Source: Candidatus Bathyarchaeota archaeon (GTDB lineage: Archaea > Thermoproteota > Bathyarchaeia > Bathyarchaeales > Bathycorpusculaceae). Taken from it: a DNA stretch of 7,273 nucleotides. The DNA lies in assembly GCA_030672945.1 (NCBI GenBank), contig DAOVFL010000046.1, forward strand, positions 1-7,273, given 5' to 3'. The notes under the pieces are model-generated. The model searched no databases. It was not told the DNA's origin and was given only the letters and a program-made list of their open reading frames with translations. Below are positions 1 through 5,938 of the stretch, one piece after another. The stretch's first letter is position 1; each line of letters begins with the position of its first letter. Position numbers and translations under genes: made by a program.

Positions 1-1
1 G

Positions 2-289
2 AGAGACAAGATGCTGGAGGCTCTGGAGACCTACTTCCCAGAAGGATGCAAGTGGACAACGCCCATAGGCGGGCTATTTATATTCGCTTGGCTTCCTGAA
101 AAAGTGAACACCAAAGAACTCATCAAAGACTGCATCAAGAAGCATAAGATTGCCTACGTTCCAGGCCAGTCATTCTTCGTGGATGGAAGTGGAACAAACA
201 CGATGAGGCTGAACTTTAGCTATCCAGCGATGGATGAAATAGAGGAAGGCATCAAAAGGCTAGGACAAGCAATCAAAGAAAGGCTATAA
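2..289 (+). CDS. PLP-dependent aminotransferase, class I/II fold, C-terminal part (5'-truncated)
   Basis: This is the last ~95 residues of a fold-type I aminotransferase, a cytoplasmic enzyme that moves an amino group between an amino acid and a 2-oxo acid, usually 2-oxoglutarate/glutamate. The frame is open to the left edge, where it reads RDK before the ATG at 11. That ATG is internal, because the family has about 400 residues and the PLP-binding lysine would lie upstream. Visible C-terminal marks are the 'LEALETYFPEG' helix, 'W-x-x-P-x-GGLFIFAWLP', 'YVPGQSFF', and 'NTMRLNFSYP', whose Arg (66th residue from the ATG at 11) matches the Arg that binds the substrate carboxylate. These fit the LysN/2-aminoadipate and aromatic aminotransferase branch better than AspC/AlaA, but substrate cannot be assigned from this part. 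It converges on the hydrogenase operon and is not co-transcribed with it. Confidence 0.88.
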   Translation, partial: RDKMLEALETYFPEGCKWTTPIGGLFIFAWLPEKVNTKELIKDCIKKHKIAYVPGQSFFVDGSGTNTMRLNFSYPAMDEIEEGIKRLGQAIKERL

Positions 290-321
290 GTAATACACGC
301 AGTAGCCCATCTTTAGCGTTC

Positions 322-390
322 TTACCTATTCTTTTCCATGAAGCCTTCCACTTCGTCTAATGCTTGACCAATTGATTTAGAGCTTACCAT
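322..390 (-). pseudogene. Decayed 3' end of an alanine/aspartate-type aminotransferase gene
   Basis: Read on the minus strand, this stretch ends in 'QALDEVEGFMEKNR' and a TAA stop (324-322). The intact aminotransferase at the right edge ends in 'QALNEVERFMEKNK' and a TAA stop. By hand count, 37 of the last 45 nucleotides including the stop are identical (322-366 against 7154-7198). Weaker similarity continues to about 380, with conservative changes such as Leu to Ile and Thr to Ser. Upstream there is no 'GHFR-VFLPP' block in frame, and an in-frame stop lies about 30 codons before the end, so no functional gene remains. I read it as the eroded tail of a paralogue or duplicated copy. A very short chance ORF is the alternative, but the match in frame, stop position and orientation makes that unlikely. 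Confidence 0.68.
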
Positions 391-480
391 CATTTTTTCG
401 AAACTCCATTAAAATTTTTGTTTAGGTTGAAAATTTACCTTCTACACACGCTAGTAAAGTAGAAATTGGGAAGCATCTTC

Positions 481-494
481 AAGAAAAAAGAAAG
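481..494 (-). terminator. Oligo-T terminator of the hydrogenase/glutamate synthase-like operon
   Basis: On the minus strand, the stop codon of the last operon gene (503-501) is followed within about 6 nt by a pyrimidine tract, CTTTCTTTTTTCTT. It has no GC-rich hairpin before it. This is the usual form of intrinsic archaeal termination, where RNA polymerase releases at runs of U. Confidence 0.55.
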
Positions 495-500
495 GGATAG

Positions 501-2042
501 TTACCTTATGTGTATTCTTTGTGGTTCTTTGCGTTTCGCTTGCTGGGCTTCATAGAAATTGACTCTTTTCTCAAGACCAACCATTTTTACTCCTGTTATT
601 GCGGAGGCATCAATTGTCAAGGCTCGCAAATCTTCCTTATTTAATTCATGAACATCGCCCTTACCCGCTAGCATAGTAAGCGTTTTCAGTTCATCTGTGA
701 CCGCCGTTATGTAGTTTGCAACTTTTTGTGCGCCTTCGTCGATGTTAAGGTTTTTTCTCAACTCTACATTCTGAGTTGCAATGCCCCATCTGCATTCACC
801 CTTATCACACTGACCGCATAAATGGCAGCCTAGAGCTATCATTACTCCAGTAGCTGTCCCCACAGCGTCGGCACCAAGTGCCAATGCTTTTGCAACATCC
901 GCACCGTTTCTTATTCCGCCTGACAATATTAAGTCAACTTTGTCTCTCATTTTTATTTCTTCCAGTCCTTCAATAGCTTGTCGCAATATAGCGATTGTAG
1001 GCAGGCCTCCATGTTGAATAGCAATTGTGGGCGCTGCTCCTGTTCCTCCTTGCATACTGTCCAATGTTATGGCGTCTGCACCGGCTTTTGCAGCGATCTT
1101 CACATCTTCTTTTATTCTGCCTGCAGCTAACTTGACTATAACGGGAACCTTGTAGTCGGTAACCTCCCGAATCAGTTCAATGTGTTTTGCTAAGTCCTCA
1201 CAGTTTTGCATGTCCAAGTGCCTAGCTGGACTTAGAGCATCTGTCCCTACAGGTATTCTTCTAATTTTTCCGATGTCTTCTGTGACCTTTTTGGCTAATA
1301 AGTGGCCGCCCATTCCCGGTTTGGCACCTTGTCCAATTTTTATTTCCACTGCATCAGCAGCGCGTAGGTATTCTGCTGAAACGCCGAATCTCCCAGTTGA
1401 GTATTGCACAACCAGCTTGTATGCATGTCTCCTTTCTTCTGGAAGCATGCCACCTTCGCCAGTGTTTGCAGCAATTTTTCCGATGTTTGAAGCTTTAGCA
1501 AGAGCAATTTTAGCTTCCCGACTCACAGACCCGTAGGACATTGCAGCAATCAGTATAGGGGCTTCTAGTTCCAAGGGCTTTTCAACACGAGGGTTGTCCC
1601 CTATTACAGTTTTCGTATTGCAAGTTTCTCGGTACTTGTCAAGGGGTGACAAGGCGAGTTGTGCAGGAATTATAAGCAGGTCGTCAAAATTTGGAAGTCT
1701 TCTGTTACTACCACACCCTTGTATTAAGCATTGGCCACTGTTGGCGCGTTCACGTATATCATCTATAACATCGAAAGTCCAAGGTCCTCTCACAAATTCT
1801 TCCGGCTCAGCTGGCAATACTTTGATTGCCTTTGTTGGGCAAACGTCTTGACAGTTTCTGCAACCGACACATCTTTCTTCATATGCTGGATATGGAGAAG
1901 GATAAGGTTGTTTAAGCCTAGCTTCTAAAGCGTCAACTGGGCATGATTTGACACAGAGTAGGCAGCCTATGCACTTGTATCGGTCAATCCTGATTTCGTA
2001 GGCATATTTTACTGTTCTAACATGCATGTTACGCCACCTCAT
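501..2042 (-). CDS. gltB: Ferredoxin-fused FMN/3Fe-4S synthase domain of archaeal-type glutamate synthase
   Basis: This is the FMN-binding TIM-barrel domain of glutamate synthase. In GOGAT it reduces the 2-iminoglutarate formed from 2-oxoglutarate and ammonia. Residues 20-75 form a dicluster ferredoxin: Cys24/27/30/34 ('CIGCLLCVKSCP') and Cys58/61/64/68 ('CVGCRNCQDVCP'). The barrel follows with 'AAMSYGSVSREA', 'TGEGG', 'EIKIGQGAKPGMGG', 'GTDALSPARHLDM', 'VKLAAGRI', 'DSMQGGTGAAP' and 'LSGGIRNGADVAKALALGA'. Cys406, Cys412 and Cys417 have the C-x5-C-x4-C spacing of the GOGAT 3Fe-4S cluster, with an extra Cys409. There is no N-terminal Cys glutaminase domain and no NADPH/FAD domain. It is the last gene of the operon, and its first ATG overlaps the previous stop (ATGA). 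A second in-frame ATG at 2027 (Met6) has a better ribosome site and may be the true start. The methylamine-glutamate synthase FMN subunit (MgsC) is a close alternative family, so the substrate is not proven. Confidence 0.9.
   Translation of the reverse strand: MRWRNMHVRTVKYAYEIRIDRYKCIGCLLCVKSCPVDALEARLKQPYPSPYPAYEERCVGCRNCQDVCPTKAIKVLPAEPEEFVRGPWTFDVIDDIRERANSGQCLIQGCGSNRRLPNFDDLLIIPAQLALSPLDKYRETCNTKTVIGDNPRVEKPLELEAPILIAAMSYGSVSREAKIALAKASNIGKIAANTGEGGMLPEERRHAYKLVVQYSTGRFGVSAEYLRAADAVEIKIGQGAKPGMGGHLLAKKVTEDIGKIRRIPVGTDALSPARHLDMQNCEDLAKHIELIREVTDYKVPVIVKLAAGRIKEDVKIAAKAGADAITLDSMQGGTGAAPTIAIQHGGLPTIAILRQAIEGLEEIKMRDKVDLILSGGIRNGADVAKALALGADAVGTATGVMIALGCHLCGQCDKGECRWGIATQNVELRKNLNIDEGAQKVANYITAVTDELKTLTMLAGKGDVHELNKEDLRALTIDASAITGVKMVGLEKRVNFYEAQQAKRKEPQRIHIR
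2034..2040 (-). promoter_or_regulatory. GAGGTGG ribosome binding site favouring an internal start at 2027
   Basis: On the minus strand, GAGGTGG lies 6 nt before the ATG at 2027-2025 (Met6 of the ferredoxin-FMN protein). The first ATG at 2042 has only AGAGG (2052-2048) before it. The stronger match to the 16S 3' end suggests a 508-residue product starting MHVRTVKYAY, although the ATGA overlap at 2042 argues for coupled initiation there. Both starts keep the whole ferredoxin domain. Confidence 0.5.
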
Positions 2043-2692
2043 AGTAGCCTCTTTTCTTGTGTAACAATTTTTTTGAAACCGTCTGGGTCCAAGTTAAGTT
2101 GGTATTTAACGAATAGCTCTCTCAGAATCTTCTTGTCATCTCCCGTTAAATCGGTTTGCCTCACGTTGGTTCCTAACGTTTCATAGTTTCCTTTGATGTA
2201 AATTGCGCCTCCTACCATAGAATTTCCTAGTTGTCGTCCGGCGTCCCCTCCAACAACTATTGCACCTGTAATCATGAAAGAGCCTGTGTAGTCGCCTACG
2301 TTGCCGCCTACAATTATCGTGCCGCCTTTCAGTAACTGCCCCACATGATTCTTTGCGTTTCCTTTAATGACTAATGTCCCACCGCACATGGCTGTACCTG
2401 CTCCTTCGTCTACGTCGCCCTCGATTATCACTTCACCGGCAGTCATTCCGTCTGCTGCATACTTGCCCGCGCTACCTTCCACTTGGATTGTTGCACCGTC
2501 GTTTAGGGCTCCGATTAGGTCTCCGACATCATTCCTTATTATAATGTTAACGTTTTTTTGAAGGCCTACAGCAATATTGTGGAGTCTTGAGGCGTTTCTT
2601 AAACAGACTTTCTCATTTTTCATTGCCTTTTTTATTGCTTTATTAACTTCTCTTGTGTCCATTTCCTTTACATCTATTTCCTCCATTTTCAT
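2039..2692 (-). CDS. Stand-alone GXGXG beta-helix protein (glutamate synthase C-terminal domain type)
   Basis: This 217-aa protein corresponds to the C-terminal right-handed beta-helix domain of glutamate synthase large subunits. The same fold occurs in FwdC of formylmethanofuran dehydrogenase and in MgsB. Residues 56-170 hold six repeats of about 19 residues with the pattern G-x-x-hydrophobic-x-G-G-x-hydrophobic-hydrophobic-x-G, for example 'AMCGGTLVIKG', 'LLKGGTIIVGG', 'MITGAIVVGG' and 'SMVGGAIYIKG'. Residues 1-50 are a charged helical lead-in. The last ~40 residues (DLTGDDKKILRELF onwards) resemble the tail seen in archaeal split glutamate synthases. In GOGAT this domain is structural, packing between the glutaminase and FMN domains. 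It lies directly before the FMN protein, so the two probably form the core of one enzyme. Its ATG overlaps the hydrogenase large-subunit stop by 4 bp. A second Met at position 3 is an alternative start. Confidence 0.87.
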   Translation of the reverse strand: MKMEEIDVKEMDTREVNKAIKKAMKNEKVCLRNASRLHNIAVGLQKNVNIIIRNDVGDLIGALNDGATIQVEGSAGKYAADGMTAGEVIIEGDVDEGAGTAMCGGTLVIKGNAKNHVGQLLKGGTIIVGGNVGDYTGSFMITGAIVVGGDAGRQLGNSMVGGAIYIKGNYETLGTNVRQTDLTGDDKKILRELFVKYQLNLDPDGFKKIVTQEKRLL

Positions 2693-4035
2693 AACCCCCT
2701 TTTAATTCGAACCAAGTGAACCGAGCAGGACAAACAAGGATCATAAGCCCTAACGACCATTTCTATGCTGTCAAGGTCGTCACGGGTTATCCTTTCATAG
2801 GCTTTTCCGGCAAAACGTTCTCGAGCAGCAGCCTCAGCTGATTTTTCAATTGCAAGAGCATTTTGCGTTGTAGGCGCTATCACATTCGCCTCTGTAACAA
2901 TTCCTTGGCGATCAGTTGAATAGCAGTGAAACAGCAAGCCTCTAGGCGCTTCCACAATCCCTACGCCATGCCCCTCCCTAGGCTTAACTGTCTCTCTAAC
3001 ATGTTTGCCGACACCATCATTGATAACCTCCTCAATTCTTTTCAAGCATTCTTCAATTTCGATAGTCCTCGCGATGTTATAAGCCAAAGTTGATTGCGAA
3101 GGCCTAGGGAACGCTTTATCGAATTTCCTAAGAAGTTTATTGTTCCACTCACATCGGTTTACCCGCGCTAGGGGTCCAACCCTAATCAATCCGTCTTCCA
3201 ATCCCGTCTCGTCGAGGTATGGTTGTTTTATGAAGGAATAATCTACAACGCGCTCTCTCACTAACTTTGAATATTTCTCAGGTTTCATTACGATTATTCG
3301 ACCGTCTCTGGTTGAAAGCTCGAGGTCAGCGTTGCAGAGGGTCAAATGTTGTTTCTGTCGCAAACATAGAAAATGAGAGTCGATTTTGCCAAATTTTTCA
3401 AGTAAACTTGCCTTTGCTTCCATTACTTTCTCTGCACAGTTCTTCAGCGTTTCCACTAAAACCTTTGCTTCATTTATGTTTGCGGTGATCTTTTCAACCT
3501 CATCTTTGTTCAGCGATTTCGTCATTCCGCCTGGCACTACTGTAGCCGGATGAATTTGTCGACCGCCTAAAATTTCAGTTAACTTTTGGCCTACTGCTCT
3601 TAATTTTACAGATGCCTCTACAAGTTCTTTATGTTTATTCAATAGACCGACAAAATTCTTCTCCTGCGGATTGTCACAGAGGAAATCAGGCATAGCAAGA
3701 AAAGTGAAGTGTAATATGTGACTTTGAAGCAGGTTAGCCAGTAACATTAGTTCTCTTAGTTTTATGGCGTCTTCAGGCGGTTCAACTCCCCAAGCATTCT
3801 CAATTGCCTGCACCGCTGCTACGCAGTGAGCTGAATAACAGATACCACAGATTTTAGCAGCTAGCCGAGGCACTTCTTCGCCTATCATTCCGATGAAAAG
3901 CCGTTCAAAACCACGAGGTGGTTCATAACATTGAAATTCAACTTTCTCAAAGGCTCCCGCATCATTAAACTGAATGTTAAGTTTAGCGTGCCCCTCCACT
4001 CTCGTTGCTGGATCAATGTAAACTGTTTTGGTCAA
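2689..4035 (-). CDS. [NiFe] hydrogenase large (catalytic) subunit, cytoplasmic group 3 type
   Basis: This is the catalytic subunit that splits or forms H2 at a Ni-Fe(CN)2CO site. It shows the conserved 'TRVEGH' (residues 11-16, Glu14), the first Cys pair Cys63/Cys66 ('KICGICYSAH'), 'GGRQIHPATVVPGG' (157-170), 'EAPRG' (362-366, with the Arg that sits above the active site), and the C-terminal pair Cys434/Cys437 with His440 ('DPCLSCSVH'). All four Ni ligands are present. The length of 448 aa fits archaeal MvhA/HydA-type subunits. After His440 only 8 residues remain, a short tail like that of archaeal soluble hydrogenases, which a maturation endopeptidase would remove. The L1 motif is unusual: Lys61 replaces the common Arg, and Tyr67 the common Pro. 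The start is TTG at 4035, inside a TTGA overlap with the small-subunit stop. No hyp or protease genes lie in the window. MvhA-like (3c) and HydA-like (3b) cannot be separated by eye. Confidence 0.95.
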   Translation of the reverse strand: MTKTVYIDPATRVEGHAKLNIQFNDAGAFEKVEFQCYEPPRGFERLFIGMIGEEVPRLAAKICGICYSAHCVAAVQAIENAWGVEPPEDAIKLRELMLLANLLQSHILHFTFLAMPDFLCDNPQEKNFVGLLNKHKELVEASVKLRAVGQKLTEILGGRQIHPATVVPGGMTKSLNKDEVEKITANINEAKVLVETLKNCAEKVMEAKASLLEKFGKIDSHFLCLRQKQHLTLCNADLELSTRDGRIIVMKPEKYSKLVRERVVDYSFIKQPYLDETGLEDGLIRVGPLARVNRCEWNNKLLRKFDKAFPRPSQSTLAYNIARTIEIEECLKRIEEVINDGVGKHVRETVKPREGHGVGIVEAPRGLLFHCYSTDRQGIVTEANVIAPTTQNALAIEKSAEAAARERFAGKAYERITRDDLDSIEMVVRAYDPCLSCSVHLVRIKRGL

Positions 4036-4865
4036 CGATTTTTTCTCTCCGTAGAACTTATTAGAGCTTTCTTAATTTCAGGGGCATCTGATGGCGAAAC
4101 TTCTTTTAGAGAAAGACTGAACCCACGGCAGCCTTCACATGGTGCACCTGCCTTGGGACATTTCGCGCCGCAGCCGCCCATTGTCATTTTACCCATACAA
4201 ATGATGCCTTGCTCAACCAAACATTTGTCAGGTTCAAGTGTAGCAACGTCTATTATTCTTTTGATTTCACTTGGTGATTCTCCAGTTCTTTTGCAGGGGC
4301 ATTCATCGCATACAGTTTTGACATAGCCAAATGAACCTTTACCTTTAACAATTGCCGTCAAGAAATCTCGCAGTATTTCACTTTCAGGTGGGCAACCTGG
4401 CACATAAAAATCAACGTCTACAAAAATGTTGATAGGGCATGCGAACTCATGAATAGTTGGCAAATTATGACTTGGAACGTTGCTTATTAGTGAAAAGGTT
4501 GAGTCAGGAAACATTATTTTAAGAACGTCTGCTCGACCAAATTGATTTGCTATAGCAGCAGGTCCACCAAAACATGCGCAGGAACCGACGGCTACTATTT
4601 TTTCGGCTAATTCTGTATAATCTTTGAGAATTTCTTCATCATGCTCAGTTAATACACATCCTTCCACAAGAAGTATGTCTATTTTTTCTTCTAGGTTTTT
4701 GACATCCATAAGTATTTGTGAATATTTGATTTGGATTTGTTTGTTCTTTACCAAGTCGATCAGGCTCTGGCCTACGTCAAGAAGGGAGATGTGGCATCCT
4801 GAACATCCACATAGTTGTAAGGTGGCTAATTTCAACGCCACCCCAGTTGTTTCTTGTGAGGGCAT
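4032..4865 (-). CDS. [NiFe] hydrogenase small (electron-transfer) subunit, MvhG/FrhG-like
   Basis: This subunit carries the Fe-S clusters that take electrons from the NiFe site to a partner. Proximal-cluster ligands are Cys21 and Cys24 ('CGCSGCH'), Cys96 ('GSCACFGG') and Cys158 ('PGCPPESE'). Cys70 in 'LVEGCVLTEHDEE' occupies a position where many group 3 proteins have a non-Cys residue. The C-terminal third carries ligands for further clusters: Cys186/189/191 ('VCDECPC'), Cys215, Cys223, Cys232, Cys236, Cys243 and Cys246 ('PCEGCRG'). The order 'CDECP', 'PDKCLVEQG', 'GCGAKCPKAGAPC' is typical of F420-reducing and methyl-viologen-reducing hydrogenases. There is no twin-arginine signal, so the enzyme is cytoplasmic. 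The ATG at 4865 starts 6 nt after the upstream stop, with a GAGTGA sequence at that stop acting as ribosome site. Its natural partner (MvhD, FrhB or an HydBG-type diaphorase) is absent here, and a ferredoxin-bearing FMN protein is encoded downstream instead. Confidence 0.94.
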   Translation of the reverse strand: MPSQETTGVALKLATLQLCGCSGCHISLLDVGQSLIDLVKNKQIQIKYSQILMDVKNLEEKIDILLVEGCVLTEHDEEILKDYTELAEKIVAVGSCACFGGPAAIANQFGRADVLKIMFPDSTFSLISNVPSHNLPTIHEFACPINIFVDVDFYVPGCPPESEILRDFLTAIVKGKGSFGYVKTVCDECPCKRTGESPSEIKRIIDVATLEPDKCLVEQGIICMGKMTMGGCGAKCPKAGAPCEGCRGFSLSLKEVSPSDAPEIKKALISSTERKNR

Positions 4866-4871
4866 CAGCTG

Positions 4872-5633
4872 TCACTCACACAATTGGGCAACTGTTTGTG
4901 CTAAGCGACTTACAGCATCCAACATCTTCTCACACTCATCGAATTTCCATTCGCGTCGCCAAATCTTACTTGTATATTCTTTTCCTTCCCCCAGAACGTG
5001 TGTTCCCAGTAAAGATGGATTGACATATAGATAATGGGAGCATTTTTCAGCGATCGGAGATGGTTTGGAACATTCTTTAAGTTTTTGTAGTCCCTGTTTC
5101 AATGGAAATCTTGGTGATGCTTGTATGTACCATTCAGGATTTATGGCATCTTCTTCGGGATTACCCTCGGACCAGTCTAGCTCTAGGACCATAGACGCCC
5201 CGTCATTCCATACCGGAAGAACCGAAAGCGACTGAATCAGCCTACCATCTGAGTATTGCCCACAAGTTTTTGTTGCGATGGTGACTACGGGAGTCTTAGC
5301 TATTGCCCTCATCTTTTCTGGATCGCTTGAAAAACCTTCAAATATTCTTGCATCGCAAATATCTTCACCAGTATACACCGGAAGATTAATCACTTCCGAA
5401 CCATCTTCAATTGGCTTTATGTCAATGCCGCCAGGAAATCGACCCAGTATGTATTCCTTGAATCCGCTCGAAGGTATCTCTAGAGGAAAAGAACGCCACT
5501 CAGTTATTGGAAATTCGCCGGGAGTCATGTCGCACATTTCTGTTCTAACGACGATTTTACCTAGCTTGATTAGGGTGACGATTTTGCTAGGTTCGCTTTC
5601 GAACTGTTTTATTGAAGGATTGTTTTCGTTCAC
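4872..5633 (-). CDS. Uncharacterised 253-aa protein, first gene of the hydrogenase operon
   Basis: I do not recognise this family. It is a soluble, mildly acidic protein with no signal peptide, membrane segment or CxxC cluster motif. Seven cysteines are scattered (34, 93, 124, 188, 198, 234, 252). Distinctive stretches are 'CDMTPGEFPITEWRSFPLEIP' split around residues 34-53, 'GRFPGGIDIKP' (64-74), 'TPVVTIATKTCGQYSDGRL' (114-132), and a Trp/Glu-rich part around 141-169. The C-terminus looks helical. It starts with GTG at 5633, 7 nt after a strong GAGGTG site, and lies about 20 nt from the predicted transcription start, so it is the leader gene of the operon. Position suggests an assembly factor, an accessory subunit or a binding partner of the hydrogenase/FMN complex. 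That is inference from context only. Confidence 0.8.
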   Translation of the reverse strand: MNENNPSIKQFESEPSKIVTLIKLGKIVVRTEMCDMTPGEFPITEWRSFPLEIPSSGFKEYILGRFPGGIDIKPIEDGSEVINLPVYTGEDICDARIFEGFSSDPEKMRAIAKTPVVTIATKTCGQYSDGRLIQSLSVLPVWNDGASMVLELDWSEGNPEEDAINPEWYIQASPRFPLKQGLQKLKECSKPSPIAEKCSHYLYVNPSLLGTHVLGEGKEYTSKIWRREWKFDECEKMLDAVSRLAQTVAQLCE

Positions 5634-5640
5634 TTGGATT

Positions 5641-5646
5641 CACCTC
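5641..5646 (-). promoter_or_regulatory. GAGGTG ribosome binding site for the first operon gene
   Basis: Minus-strand GAGGTG (followed by AA) lies 7 nt before the GTG at 5633. This strong match supports a GTG start with the 253-aa reading frame. Confidence 0.7.
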
Positions 5647-5674
5647 TTAGGGAAGGATTAAAATGAGAATTGAG

Positions 5675-5684
5675 GTATATATTC
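5675..5684 (-). promoter_or_regulatory. TATA box of the hydrogenase operon promoter
   Basis: The minus strand reads GAATATATAC, a good archaeal TATA box, with a purine stretch (ACGGG) just upstream where a BRE would lie. Transcription would begin about 25 nt downstream, near 5650-5655. That leaves a leader of about 20 nt, which contains the GAGGTG site before the GTG at 5633. Confidence 0.6.
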
Positions 5685-5691
5685 CCCGTTT

Positions 5692-5705
5692 ACAGCGAAA
5701 GCTGT
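5692..5705. promoter_or_regulatory. Palindromic operator candidate ACAGC-GAAA-GCTGT
   Basis: A perfect 5-bp inverted repeat around GAAA abuts the upstream side of the operon TATA/BRE region. With one unpaired base, the repeat extends into flanking TTT and AAA. It lies upstream of the predicted start on the operon strand, so it is not in that transcript. A DNA site for a dimeric regulator is more likely than an RNA hairpin. The divergently encoded HTH protein is the natural candidate to bind it. Confidence 0.4.
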
Positions 5706-5752
5706 CAAAATATCCAAACAAATCAAAATTAGGCTTCATATATGGTAACAAT

Positions 5753-5791
5753 TGTCAATTTCAGATCGGGTACTATACACTATTATTGACA
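5753..5791. repeat. Inverted repeat TGTCAAT...ATTGACA, possible regulator half-sites
   Basis: TGTCAAT at 5753-5759 is exactly mirrored by ATTGACA at 5785-5791. The centres are 32 bp apart, about three helical turns. A third TGTCAA lies at 5703-5708, 50 bp to the left of the first. Such spacing on one DNA face is typical of Lrp-like oligomeric regulators. In AT-rich DNA a 7-bp match can occur by chance, so confidence is low. Confidence 0.3.
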
Positions 5792-5883
5792 TATTTTTTC
5801 TTTTTGATATACACAAATGCGCTTTTGGAGAACCTCAGAATGCCAAAAAACTTCTTGAAAGGGAAAAGTTTTAACCACGCTCC

Positions 5884-5893
5884 TTATTTAAAT
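5884..5893 (+). promoter_or_regulatory. TATA box of the regulator gene
   Basis: TTATTTAAAT lies 46 bp before the ATG at 5939. A start about 25 nt downstream would give a leader of roughly 20-25 nt that includes the GTGA at 5931-5934, a weak ribosome site 4 nt before the ATG. Confidence 0.55.
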
Positions 5894-5938
5894 CTGCATC
5901 TCTTTATGTAACTCTGGACAACGTATTAAAGTGAAAAG

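Larger units (their letters stand above)
5634..5938. other. Divergent intergenic control region (305 bp)
   Basis: This AT-rich stretch separates the leftward hydrogenase operon from the rightward regulator. It holds a TATA box for each direction, a hairpin-capable palindrome at 5692-5705 next to the operon TATA box, and TGTCAA/TTGACA half-sites at 5703-5708, 5753-5759 and 5785-5791. An 82-codon open frame on the plus strand (5663-5911) crosses it. I regard that frame as non-coding because it overlaps both promoters and has no recognisable protein pattern. Confidence 0.6.

Noticed and set aside
3931..4326. 131-codon plus-strand frame opposite the hydrogenase subunits
   Set aside because: It is antisense to two well-supported hydrogenase genes and crosses their junction. 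The product is low-complexity shadow sequence.
4624..5034. 136-codon plus-strand frame opposite the small subunit and the 253-aa gene
   Set aside because: It is a shadow frame. The minus-strand genes explain the region with conserved Cys motifs and coupled starts.
5692..5705. GNRA-type RNA hairpin or riboswitch reading of ACAGC-GAAA-GCTGT
   Set aside because: It lies upstream of the predicted operon start site and about 190 bp before the regulator TATA box, so neither predicted transcript contains it. A DNA operator is more plausible.
5663..5911. 82-codon open frame on the plus strand with a hydrophobic stretch and a GGAAGG sequence before its ATG
   Set aside because: It overlaps the TATA boxes of both divergent promoters and sits in AT-rich DNA. 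Its product has no recognisable pattern and the hydrophobic run comes from T-rich codons. Control DNA is the better reading.
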